64,000 bases of DNA, taken from contig NZ_JAENHP010000028.1 of assembly GCF_016834655.1 (NCBI RefSeq), forward strand, positions 1 to 64,000, written 5' to 3'. The number at the start of each line of letters is the position of its first letter. Within the stretch, counting starts at the first letter, position 1. The DNA is from Paractinoplanes ovalisporus (GTDB lineage Bacteria > Actinomycetota > Actinomycetes > Mycobacteriales > Micromonosporaceae). The notes under the pieces are model-generated. The model saw nothing but the letters and a program-made list of their open reading frames with translations. It was not told the origin of the DNA and did not search any database. The position numbers were made by a program, and so were the translations under genes. Below are positions 1 to 7,730 of the stretch, in pieces.

Positions 1-102
1 GGCCCGATACGTGCTGGACGCGATCGGCCACCCGGACGAGGTCAGGGTCCGGCAGATCGGCTCGACGCCGAACTCGTGCTTGTGCTCGTCGATGTATTTC
101 AC
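1..102 (-). CDS. IS3-family transposase OrfB, N-terminal fragment (cut by window edge)
   Basis: This is the beginning of the integrase-like OrfB of an IS3-family element; only about 34 codons lie in the window. The peptide reads VKYIDEHKHEFGVEPICRTL and continues TSSGWPIASSTY, the typical OrfB opening of actinobacterial IS3 elements. The DDE catalytic residues lie beyond the left edge. The GTG at 102-100 overlaps the OrfA stop in a GTGA arrangement, in the -1 frame relative to OrfA, as expected if an OrfAB fusion is made by -1 frameshifting. A separate start at this GTG is therefore not certain. Confidence 0.8.
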   Translation of the reverse strand, partial: MKYIDEHKHEFGVEPICRTLTSSGWPIASSTYRA

Positions 103-425
103 GAGCGTCGCGGTGGCCGGTCGAGCTCGGCCGCGAAGAAAGCCGACGCCGATTTCAGGATCTCGTTCGCCCGGCGTAGTTCGGCGTTTTCCTGCCGCAG
201 CCGTTTCAACTCGGCCGCCTCATCCGTGCTGGTCCCGGCACGTCCGCCGGTGTCGACCTGGTCCTGGCGAACCCATTTGCGCAGCGTCTCGGCAGTGCCG
301 ATACCGAGTTTCTGGGCGACCGCGACGATCGCGGCGTACTCCGAGGCGTAACTCGGCCGCACCTCGGCGACCATCCGCACCGCTCGCTCACGAAGTTCCG
401 CGGGGTACGGCGAAGGGCGTGACAT
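99..425 (-). CDS. IS3-family transposase OrfA (HTH protein)
   Basis: OrfA of an IS3-family insertion sequence binds the element ends and is normally fused to OrfB by frameshifting to make active transposase. The 108-residue product starts MSRPSPYPAELRERAVRMV, the standard helix-turn-helix opening of this family. It continues with GIGTAETLRKWVRQDQ and a leucine-zipper-like stretch (about residues 71-96, AELKRLRQENAELRRANEIL). The ATG at 425 was chosen because it sits just inside the terminal inverted repeat and gives the canonical length; the frame stays open further upstream but that part lies outside the element. It looks intact. Confidence 0.93.
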   Translation of the reverse strand: MSRPSPYPAELRERAVRMVAEVRPSYASEYAAIVAVAQKLGIGTAETLRKWVRQDQVDTGGRAGTSTDEAAELKRLRQENAELRRANEILKSASAFFAAELDRPPRRS

Positions 426-475
426 GAACTCGATCCTCCAAGAGATCGGGCCGATATCAAACCCGGGGCGGTTCA

Positions 476-866
476 ATACAGGCGCACGACACGCACGCGT
501 ACGCGCAAACGAACAACCGGCGGGCACTGCCGGCGCGCGAACACTCACGTACGCGACCCGCCGCACGCAACGCGCAACCGAACAACCGGCAGGCACCGCC
601 AGCGCGCAGACACACGCGAACGACACGCACGCGTACGCGAACAACCGACCGACGCGCCGCAGGCGACGAGCAAACGAACCCAACCGGCAGGCGACCACTG
701 AACCGCGAACACACTCGCGCACGACTGCAACGCGCGAATGAACAACGGGTCAGCACCGCTGGCGCGCGAGGACGCACGTGCGCGAGGCGGCGCGCCCACG
801 AGCAGGCGGGCGCGCGTTGGCCGGCGAACAGACTGGCGGGTGGGTGCGCGAATGAGCGAGCGGCGA
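476..866. repeat. Gene-free tract of degenerate repeats
   Basis: This stretch between the IS end and the BTAD regulator holds no credible gene. A motif like GAACAACCGGCRGGCACYGCC recurs near 510, 582, 680 and 738 with diverged copies, between runs rich in CGCACG and GCGTACGCG. Spacing is irregular (roughly 60-95 bp), so this looks like a decayed minisatellite. Open frames across it are compositional shadows. Confidence 0.55.
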
Positions 867-882
867 GCGTTACCGTTGCTCG

Positions 883-2697
883 GTGACGGTCGGGTTCGGG
901 GTGCTGGGGGCGGTTGCCGCCTGGGACGACTCGGGCGCCGCCATCGCGCTCAAAGGGCCCCGCCACCGCGCGGTGCTGGCGCGGCTGATCGTGGCTCGGG
1001 GGCGCGTGGTGCCGGTCGGGCATCTGGTCGACGACCTCTGGGTGGCGCCGCCCGAGGGGGCGGTGGCGGCCGTGCGGACGTTCGTCGCGGCGCTGCGCCG
1101 GGCGCTCGAACCGGAACGGGCGCCCCGCACGCCGCCGCGACTGCTCATCACCGAAGGGCCGGGCTACGCGTTGCGCGCCGGCGAGGTCGACTCGTGGCGT
1201 TTCGAACAGCTCATGACGGCCCGGCCGGCCGAGGCCCTGAGCCTGTGGCGCGGGCCGGCGTACGCGGACTTCGCCGGTGAGCCGTGGGCCCACGCCGAGC
1301 GGGCCGGCCTGACCGAGCTGCGCCTGAAGACCGTCGAAACGCTCGCCGAGCAGCACCTGGGCGGCGGGCGTACGGCCGAGGCGATCGCCGCCCTGGACGC
1401 GCACGTCACCGAGCATCCTTGGCGCGAGGAGGCGTGGCGGCTGCTGGCCCTCGCCCTCTACCGCGACGACCGGCAGGGCGACGCGCTCGCCGTGCTCCGC
1501 CGCGCCCGCGACCAGCTCGTCACCGGGCTCGGCCTCGACCCGGGGCCGGGGCTGGCCGCCCTTGAGGCCGACATCCTGCGCGGGGCCGGCTATCTGAGAC
1601 CCGAGAACGTGTGGGCGTCGGCGGCCGCGGACTACGACCGGATCGTCGCGGCGGGCGCGCGGGCCCGGCTCGACTCGACCGTGGGCCTGCTGCGCAACCT
1701 GGCCGTGACAGGTGGCGGCGGGCTGGAGGCGGTCCGCAAGCACCGCTTGGCCGCCATCAACGCGGCCGAGGAGCTGGGTGACCCGGAGTTGACGGCGCGG
1801 GTCATCGGCTCGTACGACGTTCCGGCGATCTGGCCCCGCTCGGACGACCCGGAGCAGGCGGCGCAGATCGTGGCGGCGGCACGGCGGGCGTTGCCGGGAC
1901 GTACGGGGGCGGCCCGGGCGCGGCTGCTGGCCACGATCGCTCTCGAATCGCGGGGCGGCGGGGAGGCGTACGCGCGGGAATGCGCCGAACAGGCCGTGAC
2001 GATCGCCCGTGGGCTGGACGACCCGGGGCTGCTCGCGTTCGCGCTGAACGGTCTGTTCATGCAGAGCTGCCACCGCTGCGGCCTGGCCCCGGAACGCGAC
2101 GCGATCGGTGCCGAGCTGGTCACGCTTGCGGGGCGGCACGGCCTGACCACGTACGAGGTCCTGGGTCGTCTGATCCGGATGCAGGCACGCGCGGCCCTGG
2201 CCGATCCGGTCGGCGCCGCCGAACACGCGGAGGCCGCCGATCGCCTGGCCGCGCACCACGAACTGCCGCTGGTGGCCGTTTTCACCGGGTGGTTCCGGGC
2301 GATGCGCGACCCCTCGGAGGCGGCCTGTCGCGAGGCGGCCGCCCTGCTCGACGGCGCCGGCATGCCGGGCCTCCAGGATGGACTGCTGCCGCTGGCCCTG
2401 TTGTGCCTCGGCACGACGAGCGAAGGCTACGGCCCGTACGAACCGTGGGCGCGCCCGCATGTGCTGCTGGCCGAGGGAGACACCGCCGGGGCCCGGGCTG
2501 CCCTGCACGACACCCCGGACCCGCCGGCCGACCTGCTCTCGGAAGCCCTGTGGTGCCTCAACGCGCGCGCGGCCGAGGCCTTGGACGACCGCCCGGCGCT
2601 GGAACGCGCGCGAGCGGCCTTGAAGCCGGCGGCGGGCCAGATCGCCGGGGCCGGCAGCGGATTCCTCACCGCCGGCCCGGTCGACGACTACCTCTGA
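883..2697 (+). CDS. AfsR/SARP-family transcriptional regulator with BTAD domain
   Basis: Predicted cytoplasmic regulator of 604 residues starting at GTG. The first ~95 residues form an OmpR-type winged-helix DNA-binding domain (RHRAVLARLIVARGRVVP, then LVDDLW). The bacterial transcriptional activation domain follows (about residues 100-235, with LRLKTVETLAEQHL, HPWREEAWRLLALALYRDDR and GLDPGPGLAALEADIL). The remaining ~370 residues are alanine-rich helices resembling tetratricopeptide-like repeats; no P-loop NB-ARC ATPase is visible, unlike full-length AfsR. Such proteins often control secondary metabolism, but no biosynthetic cluster adjoins it, so the target is unknown. Confidence 0.85.
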   Translation: MTVGFGVLGAVAAWDDSGAAIALKGPRHRAVLARLIVARGRVVPVGHLVDDLWVAPPEGAVAAVRTFVAALRRALEPERAPRTPPRLLITEGPGYALRAGEVDSWRFEQLMTARPAEALSLWRGPAYADFAGEPWAHAERAGLTELRLKTVETLAEQHLGGGRTAEAIAALDAHVTEHPWREEAWRLLALALYRDDRQGDALAVLRRARDQLVTGLGLDPGPGLAALEADILRGAGYLRPENVWASAAADYDRIVAAGARARLDSTVGLLRNLAVTGGGGLEAVRKHRLAAINAAEELGDPELTARVIGSYDVPAIWPRSDDPEQAAQIVAAARRALPGRTGAARARLLATIALESRGGGEAYARECAEQAVTIARGLDDPGLLAFALNGLFMQSCHRCGLAPERDAIGAELVTLAGRHGLTTYEVLGRLIRMQARAALADPVGAAEHAEAADRLAAHHELPLVAVFTGWFRAMRDPSEAACREAAALLDGAGMPGLQDGLLPLALLCLGTTSEGYGPYEPWARPHVLLAEGDTAGARAALHDTPDPPADLLSEALWCLNARAAEALDDRPALERARAALKPAAGQIAGAGSGFLTAGPVDDYL

Positions 2698-2763
2698 CGC
2701 CCTGAAGCGAGGCGCGGCCCAGTCGACGACTACCTCTGACGCCCTGGAGCGAAGCGCGGCCCA
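2680..2763. repeat. Direct repeat of 42 bp covering a gene's 3' end
   Basis: The last codons and stop of the BTAD regulator (GTCGACGACTACCTCTGA) plus the following bases are repeated immediately downstream: copy one 2680-2721, copy two 2722-2763, differing by a few substitutions. The second copy is outside the reading frame, so this is a fresh duplication seeded at a gene end. Confidence 0.9.
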
Positions 2764-2771
2764 GATCGGCG

Positions 2772-3419
2772 CTAGCCTTCGGCGCCCGGGCCGGTGCCGG
2801 TGTAGAACGCGTACGTGCGCTCGCCCGCCTCCCGGGCCGCGGTCGCGTCGGTGCCCGCGGCGATCGACGCCTCGGCCCACAGGTCGCTCGACTGCCGCAG
2901 GAACGACTTGCCCTCGGGCGTCTCGTGCCAGGTCGCCATGGCTACCGGGTCGATCCCCGACTCCGGGTCGGACAGGTGGCCGTGCAGGCCGAGCAGGGCC
3001 AGGTCCCAGCCCACGCCGGTCGCGCCGGGGCCGAACTGGTCCCACCACTCGTCGGCCACGTGGGCGACGTGTTCGAGCTCGAACCGGGTGCCGTCGCCGT
3101 CGGGGGTCAGGCGCACCTCGATCCAGCTCACCTGGTCGGCGTATTCCCACGTGGCCGCGTACGAACGCGGCTTGTCGCACCTGGTGATCGTGCCGCTGGC
3201 ATTGCCGGTCAACTGGTAGTGGCCGCCCTCCTTGAGCTCGCCCTCGATCGGCAGGAACCAGCGCGCGATGCGCTCAGGACTGGTGACCACGTCCCACAGG
3301 TCGTCGATGTCGGTGTCGTAGACCTGGCTGATCACCGAGACACGGGCCTCGCCCGCCTCGAGGGTGCGGCTGCCCAGCACGCGGCGCACCTGGCTGATCT
3401 GAGTGTCGACGTCAATCAT
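2772..3419 (-). CDS. SRPBCC (AHSA1/START-like) protein paired with ArsR
   Basis: A 215-residue protein of the activator-of-Hsp90-ATPase-1-like SRPBCC fold, a hydrophobic-cavity ligand-binding domain. The family signature is near the N-terminus: VISQVYDTDIDDLWDVVTSP, then ERIARWFLP, followed by a region with WIEVRLTPDGDGTRFELEH. The ATG at 3419 starts 8 nt before the end of the upstream ArsR gene, so the two are translationally coupled. ArsR/AHSA1 pairs are common in actinobacteria; ligand and physiological role are usually unknown. A fused version of the same pair lies at 24276-25229. Confidence 0.85.
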   Translation of the reverse strand: MIDVDTQISQVRRVLGSRTLEAGEARVSVISQVYDTDIDDLWDVVTSPERIARWFLPIEGELKEGGHYQLTGNASGTITRCDKPRSYAATWEYADQVSWIEVRLTPDGDGTRFELEHVAHVADEWWDQFGPGATGVGWDLALLGLHGHLSDPESGIDPVAMATWHETPEGKSFLRQSSDLWAEASIAAGTDATAAREAGERTYAFYTGTGPGAEG

Positions 3420-3765
3420 GAGTCTTTCCCTCGTCTGCGAGTCGTCGCTGTCGTTTGCCCCGAGCCACCTCGGTGGCCATGGCGGCCAGGTGAGGAGCCC
3501 AGAAGCGCCGAAATTGCGCGAGCCAGGCGTCGGCCTCGCGCAGCGCGGTGTCGTCCACCGCATAGAGCCGCCGGGCCCCCTGCGGGCGCACGGTCGCGAA
3601 CCCGTTGTCGCGCAACACCTTCAGGTGCTGCGAGACGGCCGGCTGGGAGATCCCGAACTCGGCCCGGATCACGTCGGTGAGGGCGCCGGAGCTCTGCTCC
3701 CCCGTGGCGAGCAGCTCCAGGATCCGTCGCCGGACGGGATCTCCGAGAACATCGAACGCGTGCAC
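3412..3765 (-). CDS. ArsR-family transcriptional repressor
   Basis: A small winged-helix repressor of 117 residues. MHAFDVLGDPVRRRILELLA is the classical ArsR opening, and GISQPAVSQHLKVLRDNGFA is the recognition helix followed by the wing (VRPQGARRLYAV). No CXC metal-binding motif is present, so it belongs to the non-metal class usually coupled to SRPBCC proteins. It probably represses itself and the overlapping SRPBCC gene through the inverted repeat at 3775-3812, directly upstream of its start, which also faces the divergent hydrolase gene. Confidence 0.9.
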   Translation of the reverse strand: MHAFDVLGDPVRRRILELLATGEQSSGALTDVIRAEFGISQPAVSQHLKVLRDNGFATVRPQGARRLYAVDDTALREADAWLAQFRRFWAPHLAAMATEVARGKRQRRLADEGKTHD

Positions 3766-3774
3766 GAGCCGTAC

Positions 3775-3812
3775 GGTATCAGTTGGCTCTTATATAAGCT
3801 AGGGCTGATACC
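3775..3812. promoter_or_regulatory. Inverted repeat between arsR and hydrolase (probable operator)
   Basis: GGTATCAG (3775-3782) is mirrored exactly by CTGATACC (3805-3812), with an AT-rich core containing CTTATATAAG at the centre. It starts 10 bp upstream of the ArsR start and lies in a bidirectional promoter region. This is the obvious candidate for the ArsR binding site. Confidence 0.65.
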
Positions 3813-3883
3813 GGTGGTTCCGCCGATGACGTGTTCACCGGAGTGCGGCATGCTGTCCCGGAGTGCGAGGAAAGGGGCGTCAC

Positions 3884-4753
3884 GTGCCGGACGTACGGGC
3901 CAACGGGATCGATGTGCGCTACGAGACGGTGGGGAACCCCGACGACCCGGCTCTGCTGCTGGTCATGGGGCTGGGCGCGCAGCTGGTCGACTGGCCGGCC
4001 GACTTCTGTGCGGCCCTGGCCGACCGCGGATTCCACGTGGTGCTGTTCGACAACCGCGACGCCGGGCTGTCCACCGCCCTCGACGAGCTCGGCGCGCCCG
4101 ACCTGGCCGCGATCATGGGTGGCGACCCGGCCACCGTGCCCTACCTGCTGGCCGACATGGCGGCCGACGCCGCCGGGCTGCTCAAGGAGCTCGGCATCAC
4201 CCGCGCGCACGTGGTGGGCGCCTCGATGGGCGGCATGATCGCCCAGCAGCTCACCGTCGACCATCCGGGCCTGGTGGCCTCGCTCTGCTCGATCATGTCG
4301 ACGACCGGCGACCGTACGGTGGGACACCCGACCCCCGAAGCCATGGCAGCCCTGATGCGTCCGCCCGCCAGCACGCGTGAGGAGATCCTGGCCGGCGCCA
4401 TCGCGTCGTCGCGGGTCATCGGCTCCCCCGCCTACCCCGCCTCGGAGGAATGGCTGCAGCAGCGCGCGGCCGCCAAGTTCGACCGCAGCTTCCGGCCCCG
4501 GGGAACCCAGCGGCAGTACGCGGCGATCATCGCCTCACCCGACCGCACGGCGGCGCTGCGCTCGGTCGAGGCCCCGACGGTGGTCATCCACGGCGAGGCC
4601 GACCCGCTGATCAACGTGAGCGGCGGGCGGGCCACCGCGGCCGCCGTCCCGGGCGCCGAGCTGCTGGTCATCCCGGGCATGGGACACGACCTGCCCCAGG
4701 TGTTGTGGCCCCAGATCATCGACGCGATCGTGACCAACACGACCCGCGCCTGA
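3884..4753 (+). CDS. Alpha/beta-fold hydrolase
   Basis: Predicted cytoplasmic hydrolase of 289 residues. The nucleophile elbow GASMGGM lies near residue 106, preceded by the family strand pattern LLLVMGLGAQLVDWP (oxyanion region) and VVLFDNRDAGLST. The late aspartate and histidine are in HGEADPLINVSGG and PGMGHDLPQVLWP. GTG at 3884 is preferred over an earlier in-frame GTG because AGGAAAGGGGC sits a good distance upstream. Substrate cannot be told; this subfamily is often labelled non-heme haloperoxidase-like or esterase. It is divergent from arsR and may share its operator. Confidence 0.85.
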   Translation: MPDVRANGIDVRYETVGNPDDPALLLVMGLGAQLVDWPADFCAALADRGFHVVLFDNRDAGLSTALDELGAPDLAAIMGGDPATVPYLLADMAADAAGLLKELGITRAHVVGASMGGMIAQQLTVDHPGLVASLCSIMSTTGDRTVGHPTPEAMAALMRPPASTREEILAGAIASSRVIGSPAYPASEEWLQQRAAAKFDRSFRPRGTQRQYAAIIASPDRTAALRSVEAPTVVIHGEADPLINVSGGRATAAAVPGAELLVIPGMGHDLPQVLWPQIIDAIVTNTTRA

Positions 4754-4755
4754 GT

Positions 4756-4945
4756 TCCGCGTCCCGGCGCGCGCCCCTTCCGCGTCCCGGCGCGCGCCCC
4801 TTTCCGCGTCCCGGCGCGCGCCCCTTTCCGCGTCCCGGCGCGCACCCCTTCCGCATCCCGGCGCGCACCCCTTCCGCATCCCAGCGCGCGCCCCTTCCGC
4901 ATCCCAGCGCGCGCCCCTTCCGCGTCCCGGCGCGCGCCGGACTTC
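4756..4945. repeat. Tandem repeat, about eight copies of a 23-24 bp unit
   Basis: The core TTCCGCGTCCCGGCGCGC is repeated about eight times head-to-tail with CGTCCC/CATCCC variants and one- or two-base length changes. It fills the gap between the convergent hydrolase and DppC-like genes. The unit length is not a multiple of three, so the frames it creates are shadows. Confidence 0.9.
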
Positions 4946-4981
4946 AGCGATCCGGCGCGCGAGCCGGCGACGCACGACAGG

Positions 4982-5560
4982 TCAGCGCACGAGTTTGCGC
5001 CGCACGGCGTCGGCGACGAGCAGGAACGCGAACACCGTCACGACCAGCAGCAGACCGGGGAACAGCAGGTAGGCCGGGTCGTGGCGGAACCAGAGGGCCG
5101 CGTCGGCCAGCATCTCGCCCCAGGCCGGCTCGGGCGGCGTGCGCAGCCGCATTCCCGTGTACGAGAGGGCGACCTCGACGATCAGGTTGAGCGGCACGAG
5201 CAGCGCGAAGTACATGAGGGCGGGCGCGCCCAGCCCCCGCCACCGTCCGCGCCGGGCCGCCACGGCGATCAGCAGACCGACCAGCACCTCGACGGCGGCC
5301 GCGACCACGGCCAGGCCGAGCGAGTACTGCAGGCTCAGCCCGAGCCGGGCGAACAGGTCGCGGCCGGTCAGCGGTTCGACCCCGAACCAGTAGTCGGCGC
5401 CGGCCCCGCCGTAGTCACCCAGCGGCGCGCCCCGCATGGGGTCGATCAGCTCGGGGTGATAGCTGACGTAGTCGCGTCCGGACGCGGTCAGGGCGACCAC
5501 GACCAGCAGCGCGACGGCGACCGCACCGACCCAGAAACCCTTGGACCGCAACAGTTTCAT
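4982..5560 (-). CDS. Orphan, shortened DppC-like ABC transporter permease
   Basis: A membrane protein of about 192 residues related to the dipeptide/oligopeptide importer permease DppC. Visible hallmarks are the post-TM1 region (PLGDYGGAGADYWFGVEPLTGRD, then LFARLGLSLQYSLGLAV) and the C-terminal region (VALSYTGMRLRTPPEPAWGEML). DppC proteins are normally about 280-300 residues. Here the stretch that should carry two central helices and the EAA coupling loop (after LLIAVAARRGRWRGLG) is reduced to almost nothing. No partner permease, ATPase or binding protein is nearby. It is probably a degenerate remnant, though the frame is intact. The ATG at 5560 has GGGGAG upstream. Confidence 0.65.
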   Translation of the reverse strand: MKLLRSKGFWVGAVAVALLVVVALTASGRDYVSYHPELIDPMRGAPLGDYGGAGADYWFGVEPLTGRDLFARLGLSLQYSLGLAVVAAAVEVLVGLLIAVAARRGRWRGLGAPALMYFALLVPLNLIVEVALSYTGMRLRTPPEPAWGEMLADAALWFRHDPAYLLFPGLLLVVTVFAFLLVADAVRRKLVR

Positions 5561-5729
5561 CGGACTCCCCATCCCCCGGAGCCCGGCACACTATCGCAGA
5601 CCATCGATCCACGGTGGCCCGCTCACCCCACGAGCATCCCCGCCCCGGAGGACGCCCACGGCCAGCCCTCGCCACCGACAACCCCGCCCGGAAACGCCTG
5701 GGAGACCGGCAACCCCGCCCGGAGAACGG

Positions 5730-6329
5730 CTACGCCGCCGGCATCCGGGGCAGCAGGACGCCCGCGTTGAGCAGCGACACGACCCGGTCGGCGTGCACCG
5801 ACAAGGCCTCGGGAGTCACGGTCGAGCGGGCCTGGTCGAGGGCCATCTGGATGATCGTCTGCGTGATGTGGGCGGTCACCTGCACGGCCAGCGGGTCGGC
5901 CGGAGCGTCGGCCCGGTCGGCGATCGCTTGTTCCAGCAACGCTTCCTGCCGGGCCCAGATGTCCCAGACCCGGGCCCGCACGGCGGGATTGTGGTCGATC
6001 TGAAGCCGTACGCGGGCGATGTCTTCGATGTCCTGGTCGAGCGCGGCCAGATGCGCCGCCAGCGCGTGCCCCAGCGCCTCCTCGATCGGCTCGCCGGACG
6101 GGCGCTCAGCCAGCAGCTCGGCGACCGTGCGGGCGTCGAGGAACGGGTGGTCGAGCAGCGTGCTGTCCTTGGTCGGGAAGTACCGGTAGAGCGTCGACGT
6201 GCCGACGTCGGCCGCCGCCGCGATCTGTTCCATCGTCGTCTCGTCGTAGCCGTGCTCCTCGAAGAGCCGCAGAGCCACGTCGGCGATCGCTGACCTCGTA
6301 CGACGGGCGTTTTGTTCGCGAAGTCCCAC
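5730..6329 (-). CDS. TetR-family transcriptional regulator
   Basis: A repressor of about 199 residues. The N-terminal HTH is clear: RRTRSAIADVALRLFEEHGY, then TTMEQIAAAADVGTSTLYRYFPTK. The rest is the ligand-binding and dimerisation domain. GTG at 6329 gives the usual short N-terminal arm; the frame is open further upstream. It is divergent from the MFS/beta-mannosidase operon, and the 15-bp inverted repeat at 6368-6382 is the likely operator, so the inducer is probably a mannoside or related glycoside (inference from context). Confidence 0.88.
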   Translation of the reverse strand: MGLREQNARRTRSAIADVALRLFEEHGYDETTMEQIAAAADVGTSTLYRYFPTKDSTLLDHPFLDARTVAELLAERPSGEPIEEALGHALAAHLAALDQDIEDIARVRLQIDHNPAVRARVWDIWARQEALLEQAIADRADAPADPLAVQVTAHITQTIIQMALDQARSTVTPEALSVHADRVVSLLNAGVLLPRMPAA

Positions 6330-6367
6330 TCGAACATCGTACCGGAAAACGAAAGCGTCTTTGCTTC

Positions 6368-6382
6368 TGGTAGTTACTACCA
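6368..6382. promoter_or_regulatory. Inverted repeat, probable TetR operator
   Basis: TGGTAG-TTA-CTACCA is a perfect 6-bp inverted repeat in the 99-bp gap between the divergent tetR and MFS genes, about 45 bp upstream of the MFS start, where a promoter would be expected. Size and position fit a TetR dimer site. Confidence 0.65.
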
Positions 6383-6428
6383 ACTTGGGTTACGGTCCCG
6401 TTAACGCTCCGCACGAAGGAAGTGCCTG

Positions 6429-7730
6429 ATGACCGTCGCCCCTCGTACGTCTCTGGGCCGCCTGATACCCGCCCTGCTGGTCTCCCAGGTCGGTTTTTAC
6501 GTCGCCCTGCTCACGCCCGTGCAGCTTCTGCTCACCCTCCGCCTCACCGACATCGCCGGCGACGACGCGACCAGCGCTTTCGGCGTCGTCACCGGCTTCG
6601 GCGCGCTGGTCGCGCTCGTGTTCAACCCGATCGCGGGCCGGATCAGCGACCGCACCGTCTGGCTTTTCGGCCGCCGTCACACGTGGATCCTCACCGGCGC
6701 GCTCGCGGGCGCGGCGGCTCTCGTGGCTCTGGGCGCCGCGACCGCCGTGTGGCAGGTCGTCGTGCTCTGGTGTTTCGTCCAGGCGCTGTTCAATTTCCAG
6801 TACGCCGCCACGAACGCGCTCGTGGCCGACCAGGTGCCCGCCGAGCGCCGTGGCGGTGTCTCCGGCCTGGTCGGGCTGACGATCGCGCTCGGGCCGCTGA
6901 GCGGGCTCGCCCTCGCGAACAGCTTCGACGCCGGCTCGTCGCTCCAGTGGACGGCCGTGGCCGTGGTGGCCGCGATCGCCGGTGTCGTCGCTGTCGTGTT
7001 GTTGCGCGATACGCCGGCTTCGCGCACGGTCGCGCAGTCCGGCGGTTCGTTTCTGCGCACTTTCTGGATCAATCCCCGGCGCCACCCCGCGTTCGGCTGG
7101 GCCTGGCTGGTTCGTTTCCTGATCACTTGCGCGTACGCGAGCAGTTCGTACAACGCGTTCTTCCTGCTGCAACGTTTCGACGTCAGTGAGGACGAGGTCG
7201 GCGCCACGGTTCTGCAGCTGTCGCTCATCTCGGTCGTCCTGCTGGCCGTCACCAGCGTGGCCGCCGGTTACCTGTCCGACGCCGTCCGCCGGCAGAAGCC
7301 GTTCATCGTGTTCGCCGGTGTCATCGCGGCGGCCGCGCTGGTCATGATGGCGTTCGCGCCGTCGCTCACGGTCGTCTACCTCGCCACCGGCCTGCTCGGG
7401 ATCGGCACCGGCGCGTTCTTCGCGATCGACCTCGCGATGTGCGTACGCGTCCTGCCCAGCACCGAGGACGCCGGCAAGGACCTGGCGATCATCAACATCG
7501 CCAATTCGCTGCCGCAGTCGGTCGTGCCGTTCGTGGCGCCGCTGCTGCTCGCGATCGGCGGCTACTCCGCGCTGTTCGGTTTCCTGGCCGTGCTCGGCCT
7601 GCTCGGCGCCGCCTCGGTGCTGCGCGTTCCCGAGATCGGCCAGGAGAACGACGAGAACGGCCGTACCGCCCCCATCACCCGCCACGACCTCGTCCACAAG
7701 ACGGCGTCCGATGAAAGGACCTTGGCATGA
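6429..7730 (+). CDS. MFS transporter, probable mannoside/sugar uptake
   Basis: A 433-residue major facilitator with about 12 hydrophobic segments. The loop between TM2 and TM3 carries a family-like motif (NPIAGRISDRTVWLFGRRH), with a second-half counterpart (GYLSDAVRRQKP). Its stop overlaps the start of the beta-mannosidase gene by ATGA, so the two are coupled and the cargo is most likely a manno-oligosaccharide or other beta-mannoside cleaved in the cytoplasm (inference). Control is probably by the divergent TetR. The ATG at 6429 follows GAAGGAAG. Confidence 0.85.
   Translation: MTVAPRTSLGRLIPALLVSQVGFYVALLTPVQLLLTLRLTDIAGDDATSAFGVVTGFGALVALVFNPIAGRISDRTVWLFGRRHTWILTGALAGAAALVALGAATAVWQVVVLWCFVQALFNFQYAATNALVADQVPAERRGGVSGLVGLTIALGPLSGLALANSFDAGSSLQWTAVAVVAAIAGVVAVVLLRDTPASRTVAQSGGSFLRTFWINPRRHPAFGWAWLVRFLITCAYASSSYNAFFLLQRFDVSEDEVGATVLQLSLISVVLLAVTSVAAGYLSDAVRRQKPFIVFAGVIAAAALVMMAFAPSLTVVYLATGLLGIGTGAFFAIDLAMCVRVLPSTEDAGKDLAIINIANSLPQSVVPFVAPLLLAIGGYSALFGFLAVLGLLGAASVLRVPEIGQENDENGRTAPITRHDLVHKTASDERTLA

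Larger units (their letters stand above)
1..475 (-). mobile_element. IS3-family insertion sequence, partial
   Basis: The orfA and partial orfB genes are bounded by a terminal sequence that, read inward on the minus strand from 475, is TGAACCGCCCCGGGTTTGAT. TGAACCGCCCC ends are characteristic of actinobacterial IS3-family elements. The other end is outside the window, so the target duplication cannot be checked; bases just outside the visible end read ATAC. The element has landed in or next to a low-complexity repeat tract (476-866). Confidence 0.8.

Noticed and set aside
457..3180. A 907-codon minus-strand frame over the BTAD regulator and IS flank
   Set aside because: Arg/Pro/Gly-rich shadow of the regulator, covering repeats and intergenic DNA; no motif and no good start.
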